Source of the DNA: Flavobacterium sp.
Lineage (GTDB): Bacteria; Bacteroidota; Bacteroidia; Flavobacteriales; Flavobacteriaceae
DNA: 58,048 bases
NCBI GenBank assembly: GCA_018062725.1
Contig: JAGORP010000002.1
Coordinates: 1-58,048 of the forward strand
Direction of reading: 5' to 3'
In this document: in pieces, positions 17,200 through 24,875 of the stretch
Layout of the letters: every line of letters begins with the position of its first letter
Position numbering within the stretch: the stretch's first letter is position 1
The notes under the pieces: generated by a model
What the model was told of the DNA's origin: nothing
What the model saw: only the letters and a program-made list of their open reading frames with translations
The model's database searches: none
Program-made: the position numbers and the translations under genes

Positions 17200-18648
17200 C
17201 TAGTAATACGTATAACGTCTAACTTTTGCAATATACTTTGCCAAACGAATTACTTGGTGGCTGTACCCATATTCGTTATCGTACCAAACATACATTACTA
17301 CATTTTTACCGTCTGCCGAAACAATAGTAGCATTGCTGTCAAAGATTGCTGGTGCAGAAGTTCCAACGATATCTGAAGATACTAACTCGTTGTTTAAGGA
17401 ATATTTGATTTGCTCGACTAAGTTGCCTTCTAAAGCATATTTTTTCATGATGTTATTCAAATCTTGAACCGTAGTGTTTTTTTCTACTTCTAAGTTTAAA
17501 ACCACTAAAGATCCATTCGGAACTGGTACACGAATAGCATTCGAAGTTAATTTACCCGCTAAACTTGGTAATGCTTTCGCAACGGCACTTCCAGCACCTG
17601 TTTCTGTAATTACCATGTTTAAACCTGCCGCTCTACCACGACGGTATTTTTTGTGCATGTTGTCTACCAAGTTCTGGTCATTGGTATACGCGTGAATGGT
17701 TTCTAAATGTCCTTTTACTACACCTAAAGTTTCTTCCATCGCGGCTAAAACCGGAGTAATAGCATTGGTTGTACAAGAAGCAGCAGAGAAGATGTTTACT
17801 TCGTCCGGATTGTATTCTTCGTGATTTACTCCGTAAACAATATTTGGAACCCCTTTTCCAGGAGCGGTTAATAACACTTTATCGGCACCTTTAGAACTTA
17901 AATGACGACGTAATGCTTCTTCTGTTGTAAAAGCACCTGTGTTGTCAATGATTAAAGCATCATTAATTCCGTAAGTAGTATAGTCAATTTCTTCAGGAGA
18001 ATTGGCTGTGATGATGTGAACAGTAGTTCCGTTAATCGTTAAAGCATTGTTTTCTACATCCGCTTGTACCGATCCTTCGAAATCACCGTGAACCGAATCG
18101 TAACGTAATAATGAAGCACGTTTTTCTAACAATACCGCATCATTTTTATCACGAGTTACAATCGCACGTAAACGCAATTGTTGTCCTTTTCCGGCTTTCG
18201 ACATTAATTCACGAGCTAACAAACGACCAATACGACCGAAACCATACAATACTACGTCTTTAGGTTTAATGTCGTGCGTGTTTTTAGCATCTTTTAATTT
18301 GTCAATGACAAAAGCTTTGGCATCGTTGTATTTGTTGTCTTCTAAGTGGTACTCAAAAGTTAATTTTCCAATATCAATTCTTGAAGGTGGTAAATCAAGC
18401 GATTCAATAGCTCTTAAAATTTCAACCGAATCAAATACGTTGATTGGTTTTTGTACAAATTCGCCAGCATATTCGTGTAAGTTCATAATGTCACTTACAT
18501 TTCTGTCAATCAATTGGTTTCTAAATAAAACCATTTCAATTGATTTGTCATACCACAAATCGCTAACAATTTTAATAAATTCTACAGCAGCTTTTCTTCT
18601 GTCGGCTTGAAAAGCTAATTCTTTTTCGTAAACAGTTGTGTTGTTCAT
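17200..18648 (-). CDS. Glyceraldehyde-3-phosphate dehydrogenase, long form
   Basis: Oxidises glyceraldehyde-3-phosphate with phosphate and NAD(P), in glycolysis or gluconeogenesis. The conventional enzyme starts near residue 130: Rossmann motif LYGFGRIGR at 134-142, catalytic Cys292 in SCTTN, His319 in HAYTNDQ and C-terminal WYDNEYGYSHQ. The first 130 residues form a helical, charged extension absent from ordinary GAPDH (about 335 residues), and I recognise no domain in it. It is a single gene with its own promoter (TACTTTTG) and terminator. The gene symbol is left open because isoform and cofactor are not evident from sequence. Confidence 0.93.
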   Translation of the reverse strand: MNNTTVYEKELAFQADRRKAAVEFIKIVSDLWYDKSIEMVLFRNQLIDRNVSDIMNLHEYAGEFVQKPINVFDSVEILRAIESLDLPPSRIDIGKLTFEYHLEDNKYNDAKAFVIDKLKDAKNTHDIKPKDVVLYGFGRIGRLLARELMSKAGKGQQLRLRAIVTRDKNDAVLLEKRASLLRYDSVHGDFEGSVQADVENNALTINGTTVHIITANSPEEIDYTTYGINDALIIDNTGAFTTEEALRRHLSSKGADKVLLTAPGKGVPNIVYGVNHEEYNPDEVNIFSAASCTTNAITPVLAAMEETLGVVKGHLETIHAYTNDQNLVDNMHKKYRRGRAAGLNMVITETGAGSAVAKALPSLAGKLTSNAIRVPVPNGSLVVLNLEVEKNTTVQDLNNIMKKYALEGNLVEQIKYSLNNELVSSDIVGTSAPAIFDSNATIVSADGKNVVMYVWYDNEYGYSHQVIRLAKYIAKVRRYTYY

Positions 18649-18674
18649 CTTTACAGTTAAAAAAATTTATGGTG

Positions 18675-18682
18675 CAAAAGTA
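18675..18682 (-). promoter_or_regulatory. -7 promoter box for the GAPDH gene
   Basis: TACTTTTG on the minus strand fits TAnnTTTG and would give a leader of about 20 bases. A perfect 11-base tandem repeat (18706-18727) lies just upstream. Confidence 0.6.
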
Positions 18683-18705
18683 CCTATTTCAAACGTTTTC
18701 GTAAA

Positions 18706-18727
18706 CTTTTTTCACACTTTTTTCACA
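18706..18727. repeat. 11-bp perfect tandem repeat upstream of the GAPDH promoter
   Basis: CTTTTTTCACA occurs twice head to tail (18706-18716 and 18717-18727). The one-helical-turn period and the position about 24-45 bases upstream of the -7 box suggest a protein-binding site or a bent A-tract. Confidence 0.5.
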
Positions 18728-18730
18728 TAA

Positions 18731-18760
18731 AAAAATCCCGACGAATCGGGATTGATTTTT
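18731..18760 (-). terminator. Minus-strand terminator after the HtrA gene
   Basis: AATCCCGA (18734-18741) and TCGGGATT (18746-18753) form a perfect 8-bp stem with a CGAA loop. The minus strand continues with a T run. Confidence 0.9.
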
Positions 18761-18767
18761 AAATTTT

Positions 18768-20159
18768 TTATAAAAGCATCTGAAGTCTTTGTCCGTCTTG
18801 GGTAATGACCTCAATTCGGAATTTTTGAGTTTCCGATTTCGAATTCAACAATTTCGAAGCCTGCTCCATAGAAGTTATTTTCTGACCGTCTACTGCCAAA
18901 ATGATGCTTCCTTTTAATTCTTGAGCATATGCAGCAAATTTTTCATTGGTCACTTCTTTGATTTTAACACCGTTAGAAAGTCTGAAACGTTTTTTGTCGG
19001 TAGCGTCAATATCTTCCAATTCAAATCCGTTGTACTCATAATTTACCAATTCTTTTTTAGTTAATGAAACCGGAAGGGTTAAGGATTCTCCATTTCGTAC
19101 CACACCCACTTTTACTACGTCATTTGGTCGTTTCGTATTGATATAAGAAGATAAAGAAGCAAATCCGGTTACTTTCTGATTGTCTAATTGTGTGATAATG
19201 TCACCTTTACGAAGGCCTCCTTTTTCGGCTCCTGAATTTTTATATACTTTATTAACATAAAAGCCTTGTGTTTCCTTAACGCCTAATTCTTTAGAGGAAT
19301 TTCCATTTAATTCGCCTCCTTCAACACCTAAAACACCACGTTGTACATTACCAAATTCCATTAAATCTTCTACAATTTTACGCGCTAAATTGGAAGGAAC
19401 TGCAAAGGAATAGCCAACATAAGAACCAGTTTGTGAAGTAATCATGGTGTTGATTCCCACTAATTCACCACGCGTGTTTACCAAAGCACCTCCACTGTTT
19501 CCTGGGTTTACTGCCGCATCGGTTTGAATAAACGACTGAATGCCATTATTGGTTAAGTCTCTCGCTTTGGCCGAAACAATTCCAGCCGTTACTGTTGAGG
19601 TTAAATTATACGGATTTCCAACCGCCAAAACCCATTCGCCCACTTTTATAGTGTCGGAGTTTCCAAAGGTCGCATACGGTAGTTTCTCGTTGGCATCCAC
19701 TTTTAATAAAGCAATGTCCATTTTACTGTCGGTACCAATTAATTTGGCTTTGTAAGTTTTGTTATTGTTTAAGGTGACTTCTAGCTCGGTTGCATTTTGA
19801 ATTACGTGATTGTTGGTTACAATATAACCATCTTCGCTAATAATTACACCAGAACCTGTGCCTACTTGTGTTTGCTGACCACCACCGCCACGTTGTCCAA
19901 AAAAGTATTCCATAAAAGGATCGTTAGGAAGGTTGTAAGTGGTCATGTTTTTAACGTGAACAACCGTGTGCACCGCATTGTCAGCAGCAACTGTAAAGTC
20001 TACATTTTCGGCTCCTAGGCCAACGTTTTTAGCATACCCTTCAGTTGCAATGGATAATTTCGATTGTGGCGCATTATTTTCTATAAATAATTTGTAAGCG
20101 CCTAAGGTTGTAGCTCCACTTAATAGGGAAACAAAAAATAAATTGGCTAAATTTTTCAT
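18768..20159 (-). CDS. HtrA/Do-like periplasmic serine protease
   Basis: Periplasmic quality-control protease/chaperone, 463 residues, close to the DegP/DegQ length. An N-terminal hydrophobic segment exports or anchors it. The catalytic triad is His118 (TNNHVI), Asp148 (KMDIALLK) and Ser222 (NPGNSGGAL). A PDZ domain follows near 265-360 (GVLGVEG to VVRNGESLTL). A second, shorter PDZ-like region at the C-terminus (about 375-463) carries KGSIILAVDGQKITS. A Gly/Gln-rich loop (QRGGGGQQTQ) occupies the LA-loop position. It is a single gene between its own terminator and the divergent dapF promoter region. I found no convincing promoter box for it. Confidence 0.93.
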   Translation of the reverse strand: MKNLANLFFVSLLSGATTLGAYKLFIENNAPQSKLSIATEGYAKNVGLGAENVDFTVAADNAVHTVVHVKNMTTYNLPNDPFMEYFFGQRGGGGQQTQVGTGSGVIISEDGYIVTNNHVIQNATELEVTLNNNKTYKAKLIGTDSKMDIALLKVDANEKLPYATFGNSDTIKVGEWVLAVGNPYNLTSTVTAGIVSAKARDLTNNGIQSFIQTDAAVNPGNSGGALVNTRGELVGINTMITSQTGSYVGYSFAVPSNLARKIVEDLMEFGNVQRGVLGVEGGELNGNSSKELGVKETQGFYVNKVYKNSGAEKGGLRKGDIITQLDNQKVTGFASLSSYINTKRPNDVVKVGVVRNGESLTLPVSLTKKELVNYEYNGFELEDIDATDKKRFRLSNGVKIKEVTNEKFAAYAQELKGSIILAVDGQKITSMEQASKLLNSKSETQKFRIEVITQDGQRLQMLL

Positions 20160-20267
20160 AGTATAAATATTTGTTATTCAATTCTCAATGTAAAAATATA
20201 ATTTTCTTATTTTTTTTAAAACAGTTTAACGGTCGTTTAACAGACTTTAACTTCTCATTAATATTCG

Positions 20268-20275
20268 TACTTTTG
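20268..20275 (+). promoter_or_regulatory. -7 promoter box ahead of the structured element and dapF
   Basis: TACTTTTG fits TAnnTTTG exactly. Transcription would begin near 20282, immediately before the structured element. The -33 region offers only TTTA at 20246-20249. Confidence 0.55.
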
Positions 20276-20285
20276 TTATTGCATT

Positions 20286-20416
20286 TAGGAGCACTACATT
20301 TGTGTTTCAGTTCAAGATGCACCTGCTGTTCGCTGTATCTTTTTTGGATAGACTTCGAGTCCCGATGTTTCGAGATCAGTCTGCCCAAAAAAGGATGCCG
20401 CTACCATCAGGGCTAT
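20286..20416. ncRNA. Structured dispersed element, probable RNA leader of dapF or separate ncRNA
   Basis: A long hairpin can be drawn. 20337-20347 pairs with 20385-20396 (ATCTTTTTTGG with CCAAAAAAGGAT, one bulged G). Inside, AGACT 20350-20354 pairs with AGTCT 20378-20382 and TCGA 20355-20358 with TCGA 20370-20373. The flanks CTGCTGTTCGCTGTATC and GGATGCCGCT are highly reminiscent of an element I recall as abundant in flavobacterial intergenic regions. It might correspond to the Flavo-1 RNA motif, but I cannot confirm this. It lies between a promoter and the dapF start, 23 bases before the ATG, and contains no long open frame. Confidence 0.55.
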
Positions 20417-20439
20417 AATTCAACTATTTTGTACTACAC

Positions 20440-21222
20440 ATGAATATCACTTTTTATAAATATCAAGGAACAGGTAACGATTTTGTCATTTTAGACAACC
20501 GTAATTTGTCATTTCCCAAAAATAATACCAAATTAATTGAACACTTGTGTGACAGAAGATTTGGCATAGGTGGCGACGGATTAATGTTACTCGAAAATGA
20601 CAATTTGACCGATTTTAAAATGGTGTATTACAATTCCGATGGGAATGAAAGTTCGATGTGCGGAAACGGGGGACGTTGTTTGGTGGCTTTTGCGAAACAC
20701 TTGGGAATGGTTGAAAAAGAAACGACTTTTATCGCTACCGATGGTGTGCATCAGGCTGCAATTAATGATGAGAATATCGTGTCGCTTCAAATGATTGATG
20801 TAAATGAAGTGAAAGTGGAAAGTGACTATGTTTTTTTAAATACAGGTTCACCACATCATGTGCAATTTGTAGAGGATTTGGAGCATTTTGATGTGAAGGG
20901 GGAAGGTGCTAAAATCCGCTACGGAAATTTATACGGACTAGCGGGGAGCAACATCAATTTTGTGAAGCAAATTTCCGATACTGAGTTTTCGATTCGTACC
21001 TATGAGCGAGGGGTAGAAGATGAAACCTTATCTTGTGGAACCGGTGCCACTGCCGTTGCCATTGCCATGCATGCGATAGGAAAAACATCAAAAAATGAAA
21101 TCACTATTAATGTAGAAGGCGGAAAATTAAAAGTTTCCTTTGAAAAAGAGGAAGATAAATACAAAAATGTACACCTAATTGGACCAGCGAACTTTGTTTT
21201 TTCTGGAAGTCTAACCATCTAA
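20440..21222 (+). CDS. dapF: Diaminopimelate epimerase
   Basis: Interconverts LL- and meso-diaminopimelate, the last step before lysine and the source of the peptidoglycan cross-linking residue. It has 260 residues, near the family norm, in two homologous halves. The catalytic cysteine pair is visible: Cys74 in MCGNGGRC and Cys199 in SCGTGATA. The start begins MNITFYKYQGTGNDFV, the typical opening. It heads a run of three closely spaced genes (GNAT after 2 bases, then mltG), so the shared theme may be cell-wall growth. The long, structured leader is unusual and could control expression. Confidence 0.96.
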   Translation: MNITFYKYQGTGNDFVILDNRNLSFPKNNTKLIEHLCDRRFGIGGDGLMLLENDNLTDFKMVYYNSDGNESSMCGNGGRCLVAFAKHLGMVEKETTFIATDGVHQAAINDENIVSLQMIDVNEVKVESDYVFLNTGSPHHVQFVEDLEHFDVKGEGAKIRYGNLYGLAGSNINFVKQISDTEFSIRTYERGVEDETLSCGTGATAVAIAMHAIGKTSKNEITINVEGGKLKVSFEKEEDKYKNVHLIGPANFVFSGSLTI

Positions 21223-21224
21223 GA

Positions 21225-21776
21225 ATGTCTAATAAACCATCTAATTTGATTACGCTAAAAGGAATTAAAATTTACTTACGTGCCCTCGAACCCGAGGATT
21301 TGGATTTTGTGTATTCGGTAGAAAACGACGAGTCTATTTGGGAAGTGAGCAACACGCAAACGCCGTATTCTCGATTTTTAATCAAGCAATACCTAGAAAA
21401 CGCGCAACAAGACATTTACGAAGCCAAACAATTACGCTTGGCTATTTGTTACAATGATTCTGCCGAAGCTATTGGTTTGATTGATTTATTCGACTTTGAT
21501 CCTAGAAATCATCGCGCCGGAATCGGAATTGTCATCCAAAATCAAAAAGATAGAGGAAATGGAGCAGGAGCCGAGGCATTAGAGTTGTTAGTCAAATACG
21601 CTTTCCATCAACTCAATTTACATCAGTTGTATGCAAATATTGGAAGTAATAATCAAATCAGTTTAAAGCTTTTTACTACATTTGGGTTCCAAAAAATTGG
21701 AGTAAAAAAAGATTGGAATTTTCTACACGGAAACTACCATGACGAAGAACTATATCAATTAATCAATACAAAATAA
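21225..21776 (+). CDS. GNAT family N-acetyltransferase (RimJ/RimL-like)
   Basis: Acetyl-CoA-dependent acetyltransferase of 183 residues. Typical RimJ/RimL-type features are ITLKGIKIYLRALEPEDLDF at the N-terminus, the acetyl-CoA-binding region near 100-115 (QNQKDRGNGAGAEALELLVK) and the C-terminal block NNQISLKLFTTFGFQKIGVK. The acceptor, whether a protein N-terminus, an amino sugar or a polyamine, is unknown. It starts 2 bases after dapF and ends 8 bases before mltG, so the three are almost surely co-transcribed. Confidence 0.88.
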   Translation: MSNKPSNLITLKGIKIYLRALEPEDLDFVYSVENDESIWEVSNTQTPYSRFLIKQYLENAQQDIYEAKQLRLAICYNDSAEAIGLIDLFDFDPRNHRAGIGIVIQNQKDRGNGAGAEALELLVKYAFHQLNLHQLYANIGSNNQISLKLFTTFGFQKIGVKKDWNFLHGNYHDEELYQLINTK

Positions 21777-21784
21777 GCAACGTT

Positions 21785-22813
21785 TTGAATAAGAAAAAAA
21801 TAATTTTAGGAACAGGAATCGTATTGTTGGCTTTAGTGGCATTTGTTTATCTAAAAGCATTTTCGAGTAATACTAAATTTGAAGAGGATAAAAAATATGT
21901 ATTCATCCCAACTGGTGCTACCTATGAAGATGTTTTAAAAATACTTTCTTCTGAAGTAAAAAATATTGAAGGTTTTAAATTTGTTGCCGAAAAGAGATCG
22001 TATGATTCGAATGTGTTTCCAGGGCGATTTTTATTAAAAAAAGGCATGGGAAGTTTTCAAATTGTGTCAGCTTTGCGTCATAATGAACCATTAAATTTGT
22101 CGTTTAACAATCAAGAAACTATTGAGAAATTAGTATCTCGTGTTTCTTCTCAAATGGAAGTGGATAGTTTGACTTTGATGAAATCCTTAAAAGATTCTGT
22201 TTTTATGAGCCAAAACGGATTTAATGAAGAAACGATTTTAGCCATGTTTATTCCGAATACCTACGAAGTAAAATGGAATCTTTCCGCCAACGATTTTAGA
22301 GATAAAATGGCGAAAGAGTTTAAAAAATTCTGGAACGACGAGCGTTTGGCCAAAGCAAAAGTCTTGAACATGACTCCGGTACAAGTAATGACTTTGGCCG
22401 CTATTGTTCATAAAGAAACAGTGAAACAAGACGAACGACCACGTGTGGCGGGTGTTTATTTGAACCGATTGAAAACAGGAATGCCGCTTCAAGCCGATCC
22501 AACCATTATTTTTGCCCTGCGTAAAAAAGCCAACAATCAAGATTTGGTTATTAAACGGGTGTTTGAAGGCGATTTGCGCATCAACTCTCCCTATAATACT
22601 TATGTGAATCTTGGTTTGCCTCCTGGGCCAGTCGCAATGCCTGATATTTCGGCTATTGACGCCGTTTTAAATGCCGAAAAACACAACTACCTTTACTTTT
22701 GTGCTAGTGTGGAGCGTTTTGGGTATCATGAATTTGCAGAAACCTTTAATGAACACGTGGCTATTGCTAAAAAATACCGCGATTGGGTTGATAATCAAGG
22801 AGTTAACCGTTAA
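21785..22813 (+). CDS. mltG: Endolytic peptidoglycan transglycosylase MltG
   Basis: Inner-membrane lytic transglycosylase that cuts nascent glycan strands and ends their growth. It has 342 residues: one N-terminal membrane helix (about 6-24), a LysM-like region (about 35-100) and the YceG catalytic domain with Glu211 in AAIVHKETVKQDERP, plus YLNRLKTGMPLQADPT. Translation begins at a TTG (21785), since no ATG lies before the membrane helix and the spacing from the upstream stop is only 8 bases. It is co-transcribed with dapF and a GNAT gene. No terminator follows. Confidence 0.94.
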   Translation: MNKKKIILGTGIVLLALVAFVYLKAFSSNTKFEEDKKYVFIPTGATYEDVLKILSSEVKNIEGFKFVAEKRSYDSNVFPGRFLLKKGMGSFQIVSALRHNEPLNLSFNNQETIEKLVSRVSSQMEVDSLTLMKSLKDSVFMSQNGFNEETILAMFIPNTYEVKWNLSANDFRDKMAKEFKKFWNDERLAKAKVLNMTPVQVMTLAAIVHKETVKQDERPRVAGVYLNRLKTGMPLQADPTIIFALRKKANNQDLVIKRVFEGDLRINSPYNTYVNLGLPPGPVAMPDISAIDAVLNAEKHNYLYFCASVERFGYHEFAETFNEHVAIAKKYRDWVDNQGVNR

Positions 22814-22840
22814 GTCTATAAAACACACTTGTTCCCGAGG

Positions 22841-22872
22841 TTATCAACAATTACATTATTTCTTGTTGATAA
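22841..22872. other. Inverted pair of DnaA-box-like motifs
   Basis: TTATCAACA at 22841-22849 and its reverse complement TGTTGATAA at 22864-22872 face each other across 14 AT-rich bases. The motif differs from the consensus TTATCCACA at one base. It lies in the 227-base gap before the lysozyme-like gene, about 2-3.5 kb from dnaA. Confidence 0.4.
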
Positions 22873-22929
22873 GTTGTTTCGCCGATGTTTATTGCGTTTT
22901 TCGCTGTTTTCGAGTGCTTTAACAAAAAA

Positions 22930-22963
22930 TTGTGTAATTTTTAAAGGTTTTGTCGTATCTTTG
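22930..22963 (+). promoter_or_regulatory. Promoter for the lysozyme-like gene
   Basis: TTG at 22930-22932, 23 bases, then TATCTTTG at 22956-22963, an exact TAnnTTTG box. The leader would be about 70 bases. Confidence 0.7.
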
Positions 22964-23040
22964 ACCCAGTGAAATTTTCTGACGATGATAGATTTTTTGT
23001 GCGAAATGCCTGATTTCTTAGTTAGAAAGAAAATTATTAT

Positions 23041-23685
23041 ATGTCAAAGAAACAGATTTTTTATCTCGGATTATTTGCCTCAATTATTACCTTAAGTTCT
23101 GGTTTTAGACCATTTTCAGCTGAATTGTTTCCTTGGTTTCATGTATTTGAAAAAGAAGGAATTTATACAGTACCTACAGAAGTAGAAGTTGCACAAAAGT
23201 TTTTTGATGTGCCTTTTACTGGAAAAACATTCGTTGGATTTCAACAAAATTTAGCTGCTCGTGAATCGCATTGTAAATACAATAAGGTGAACACGCTGGG
23301 TTATTTGGGGAAATACCAATTTGGGTCGGAAACGTTAGAAAGTTTAGGGATTAACGATGAGGAAAAGTTCCTGAGAAGCCGTAAATTACAAGAAAAAGCC
23401 TTTTTGGCCAATCTATCGCGTAACAAATGGGAACTTCGTAAGGAAATTGCAAAGTACGATGGGAAAACAATTAAAGGAATTGAAATTACAGAATCGGGAA
23501 TTTTAGCAGCGGCTCATTTAGGAGGTGCAGGTTCAGTAAAACGATTCTTAAGAACCAACGGAAATCGAAAGTTTAAAGACGGTTACGGAACTTCAATTAC
23601 GGAGTATTTAAGAGAATTCGCAGGTTATGACACTAGTTCTATTGAAGCTAGTAAAAGAGCCAAAGCAAGCCACTACTCGTATTAG
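23041..23685 (+). CDS. Secreted lysozyme-like / lytic transglycosylase-like protein
   Basis: Secreted or membrane-anchored protein of 214 residues with an N-terminal hydrophobic segment (about 5-22). The middle resembles the lysozyme/SLT fold: an acidic residue in AARESHCKYN near residue 78, followed by LGYLGKYQFGSETLESLG and later ILAAAHLGGAGSVKRFL, as in small muramidases. The C-terminus is basic and Ser/Tyr-rich. Peptidoglycan cleavage is likely but not proven, because the family is loosely defined. It has its own strong promoter and runs convergently into the methyltransferase gene, whose stop codon directly abuts its own. Confidence 0.72.
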   Translation: MSKKQIFYLGLFASIITLSSGFRPFSAELFPWFHVFEKEGIYTVPTEVEVAQKFFDVPFTGKTFVGFQQNLAARESHCKYNKVNTLGYLGKYQFGSETLESLGINDEEKFLRSRKLQEKAFLANLSRNKWELRKEIAKYDGKTIKGIEITESGILAAAHLGGAGSVKRFLRTNGNRKFKDGYGTSITEYLREFAGYDTSSIEASKRAKASHYSY

Positions 23686-24411
23686 TTAGTAGTTTTTATG
23701 AATAATAAAGATACAAGGTCGATTATGTAAATCGACCTTTTGTTTTTTCCAGTCTTTTACGGCGAACGTTTTGATGTATTCGGTCGGTAAAGTAATATCG
23801 CAAGCAATACACAAATTTGTGTTGGGTTGCAAGGTTGCCAAAAGATCTTCCAATAACTTATTGTTTCTATAAGGAGTTTCAATAAATAACTGGGACTGAT
23901 TTTTATCAAAAGATAATTTCTCAAAATTCTTCAGCGCTGATTTTTTCTCTCCTTTATCAATCGGTAAATACCCATTAAAAGCAAAACTTTGACCATTCAT
24001 ACCTGAGGCCATTACAGCCAATAAAATAGAACTTGGTCCTACTAACGGAATGACTTGAATGCCTTTTTCATGGGCTAATTTTACGATAACAGCACCCGGA
24101 TCGGCAACCCCAGGACAACCGGCTTCACTCATCAATCCAATATTTTGTCCGTTCAGTAAAGGTTGAATAAATTCTTGATGTTCGTGAGTTTCGGTGTGTT
24201 TGTTCAGTACTGAAATATGAAGGTCAGGTTGCTTCTTTTCAGGATGAACACTTTTGATAAAACGACGAGCCGTTTTTTCGTTTTCAACAATATAGTGATT
24301 GATGAAATCTAAGGTTCTTTTTATGGTAACCGGTAGCACCTCTTCAGGATTCATTTCTCCCAATGTGGTGGGGATTAAATATAATTTACCTAAAAATGTG
24401 ACTGGTTTCAT
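23686..24411 (-). CDS. SAM-dependent methyltransferase, tetrapyrrole methylase fold (RsmI-like)
   Basis: Methyltransferase of 241 residues with the tetrapyrrole (corrin/porphyrin) methylase fold found in the 16S rRNA enzyme RsmI. Visible motifs are GKLYLIPTTLGE at the N-terminus, NIGLMSEAGCPGVADPG near 90-107 and VIPLVGPSSILLAVMASGMNG near 115-135. It matches the variant common in Bacteroidetes, which begins LIPTTLGE rather than the VATPIGN of true RsmI, so it may be a paralogue with another target. It follows the phosphatase gene by 6 bases in the dnaA cluster. Confidence 0.87.
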   Translation of the reverse strand: MKPVTFLGKLYLIPTTLGEMNPEEVLPVTIKRTLDFINHYIVENEKTARRFIKSVHPEKKQPDLHISVLNKHTETHEHQEFIQPLLNGQNIGLMSEAGCPGVADPGAVIVKLAHEKGIQVIPLVGPSSILLAVMASGMNGQSFAFNGYLPIDKGEKKSALKNFEKLSFDKNQSQLFIETPYRNNKLLEDLLATLQPNTNLCIACDITLPTEYIKTFAVKDWKKQKVDLHNRPCIFIIHKNY

Positions 24412-24417
24412 GGTTTG

Positions 24418-24873
24418 TTATTTTGTTAATTTCGCTGCAATAGTATCGCAGGCTTCGTCTAGCATTTCGTACACTTTTTCGAAACCATCTTGTAAACCGT
24501 AATACGGATCGGGAACATCTACGCGTTCACCTGGAAAAATGGCATCCAAAATTAATTGCACTTTGGATTTCTCTTCTTCGGTAGTGGCTAAGGCTATAAC
24601 ATCTTTATAATTCTGATTGTCCATCACATAAATGTAATCAAAATCAGTAAAATCTTTTTTAGAAAACTGTCTTCCTTTAAGATTAGAGATGTCAATGCCA
24701 TGGTTTTTTGCTGTAGCAATTGATCTAGGGTCGGGAGCATTTCCTACATGCCAATTTCCGGTACCCGCAGAATCTACAATAAAACCATTGGAAAGTTTAC
24801 TACGCAAAATACCTTCAGCTAAAGGAGAACGACAAATGTTACCTAAGCATACCATTAAGATTTTAGCCGCCAT
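24418..24873 (-). CDS. Low-molecular-weight protein-tyrosine phosphatase
   Basis: Cytosolic phosphatase of 151 residues, the normal size. The P-loop CLGNICRS (Cys9 to Ser16) contains the nucleophile Cys9 and Arg15, and the general acid Asp is in VPDPYYG near 120. Such enzymes reverse tyrosine phosphorylation, often of capsule kinases, and some act on arginine phosphate. No kinase gene is nearby. It begins 2 bases after the dnaA stop, a very tight linkage that suggests translation coupled to dnaA. Confidence 0.94.
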   Translation of the reverse strand: MAAKILMVCLGNICRSPLAEGILRSKLSNGFIVDSAGTGNWHVGNAPDPRSIATAKNHGIDISNLKGRQFSKKDFTDFDYIYVMDNQNYKDVIALATTEEEKSKVQLILDAIFPGERVDVPDPYYGLQDGFEKVYEMLDEACDTIAAKLTK

Positions 24874-24875
24874 GG

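Noticed and set aside
22985..23095. A short open frame (MIDFLCEMPDF...) starting in the leader of the lysozyme-like gene and overlapping its start
   Set aside because: It is short, has no recognisable features or evident start signals, and such frames are expected by chance in AT-rich leaders.
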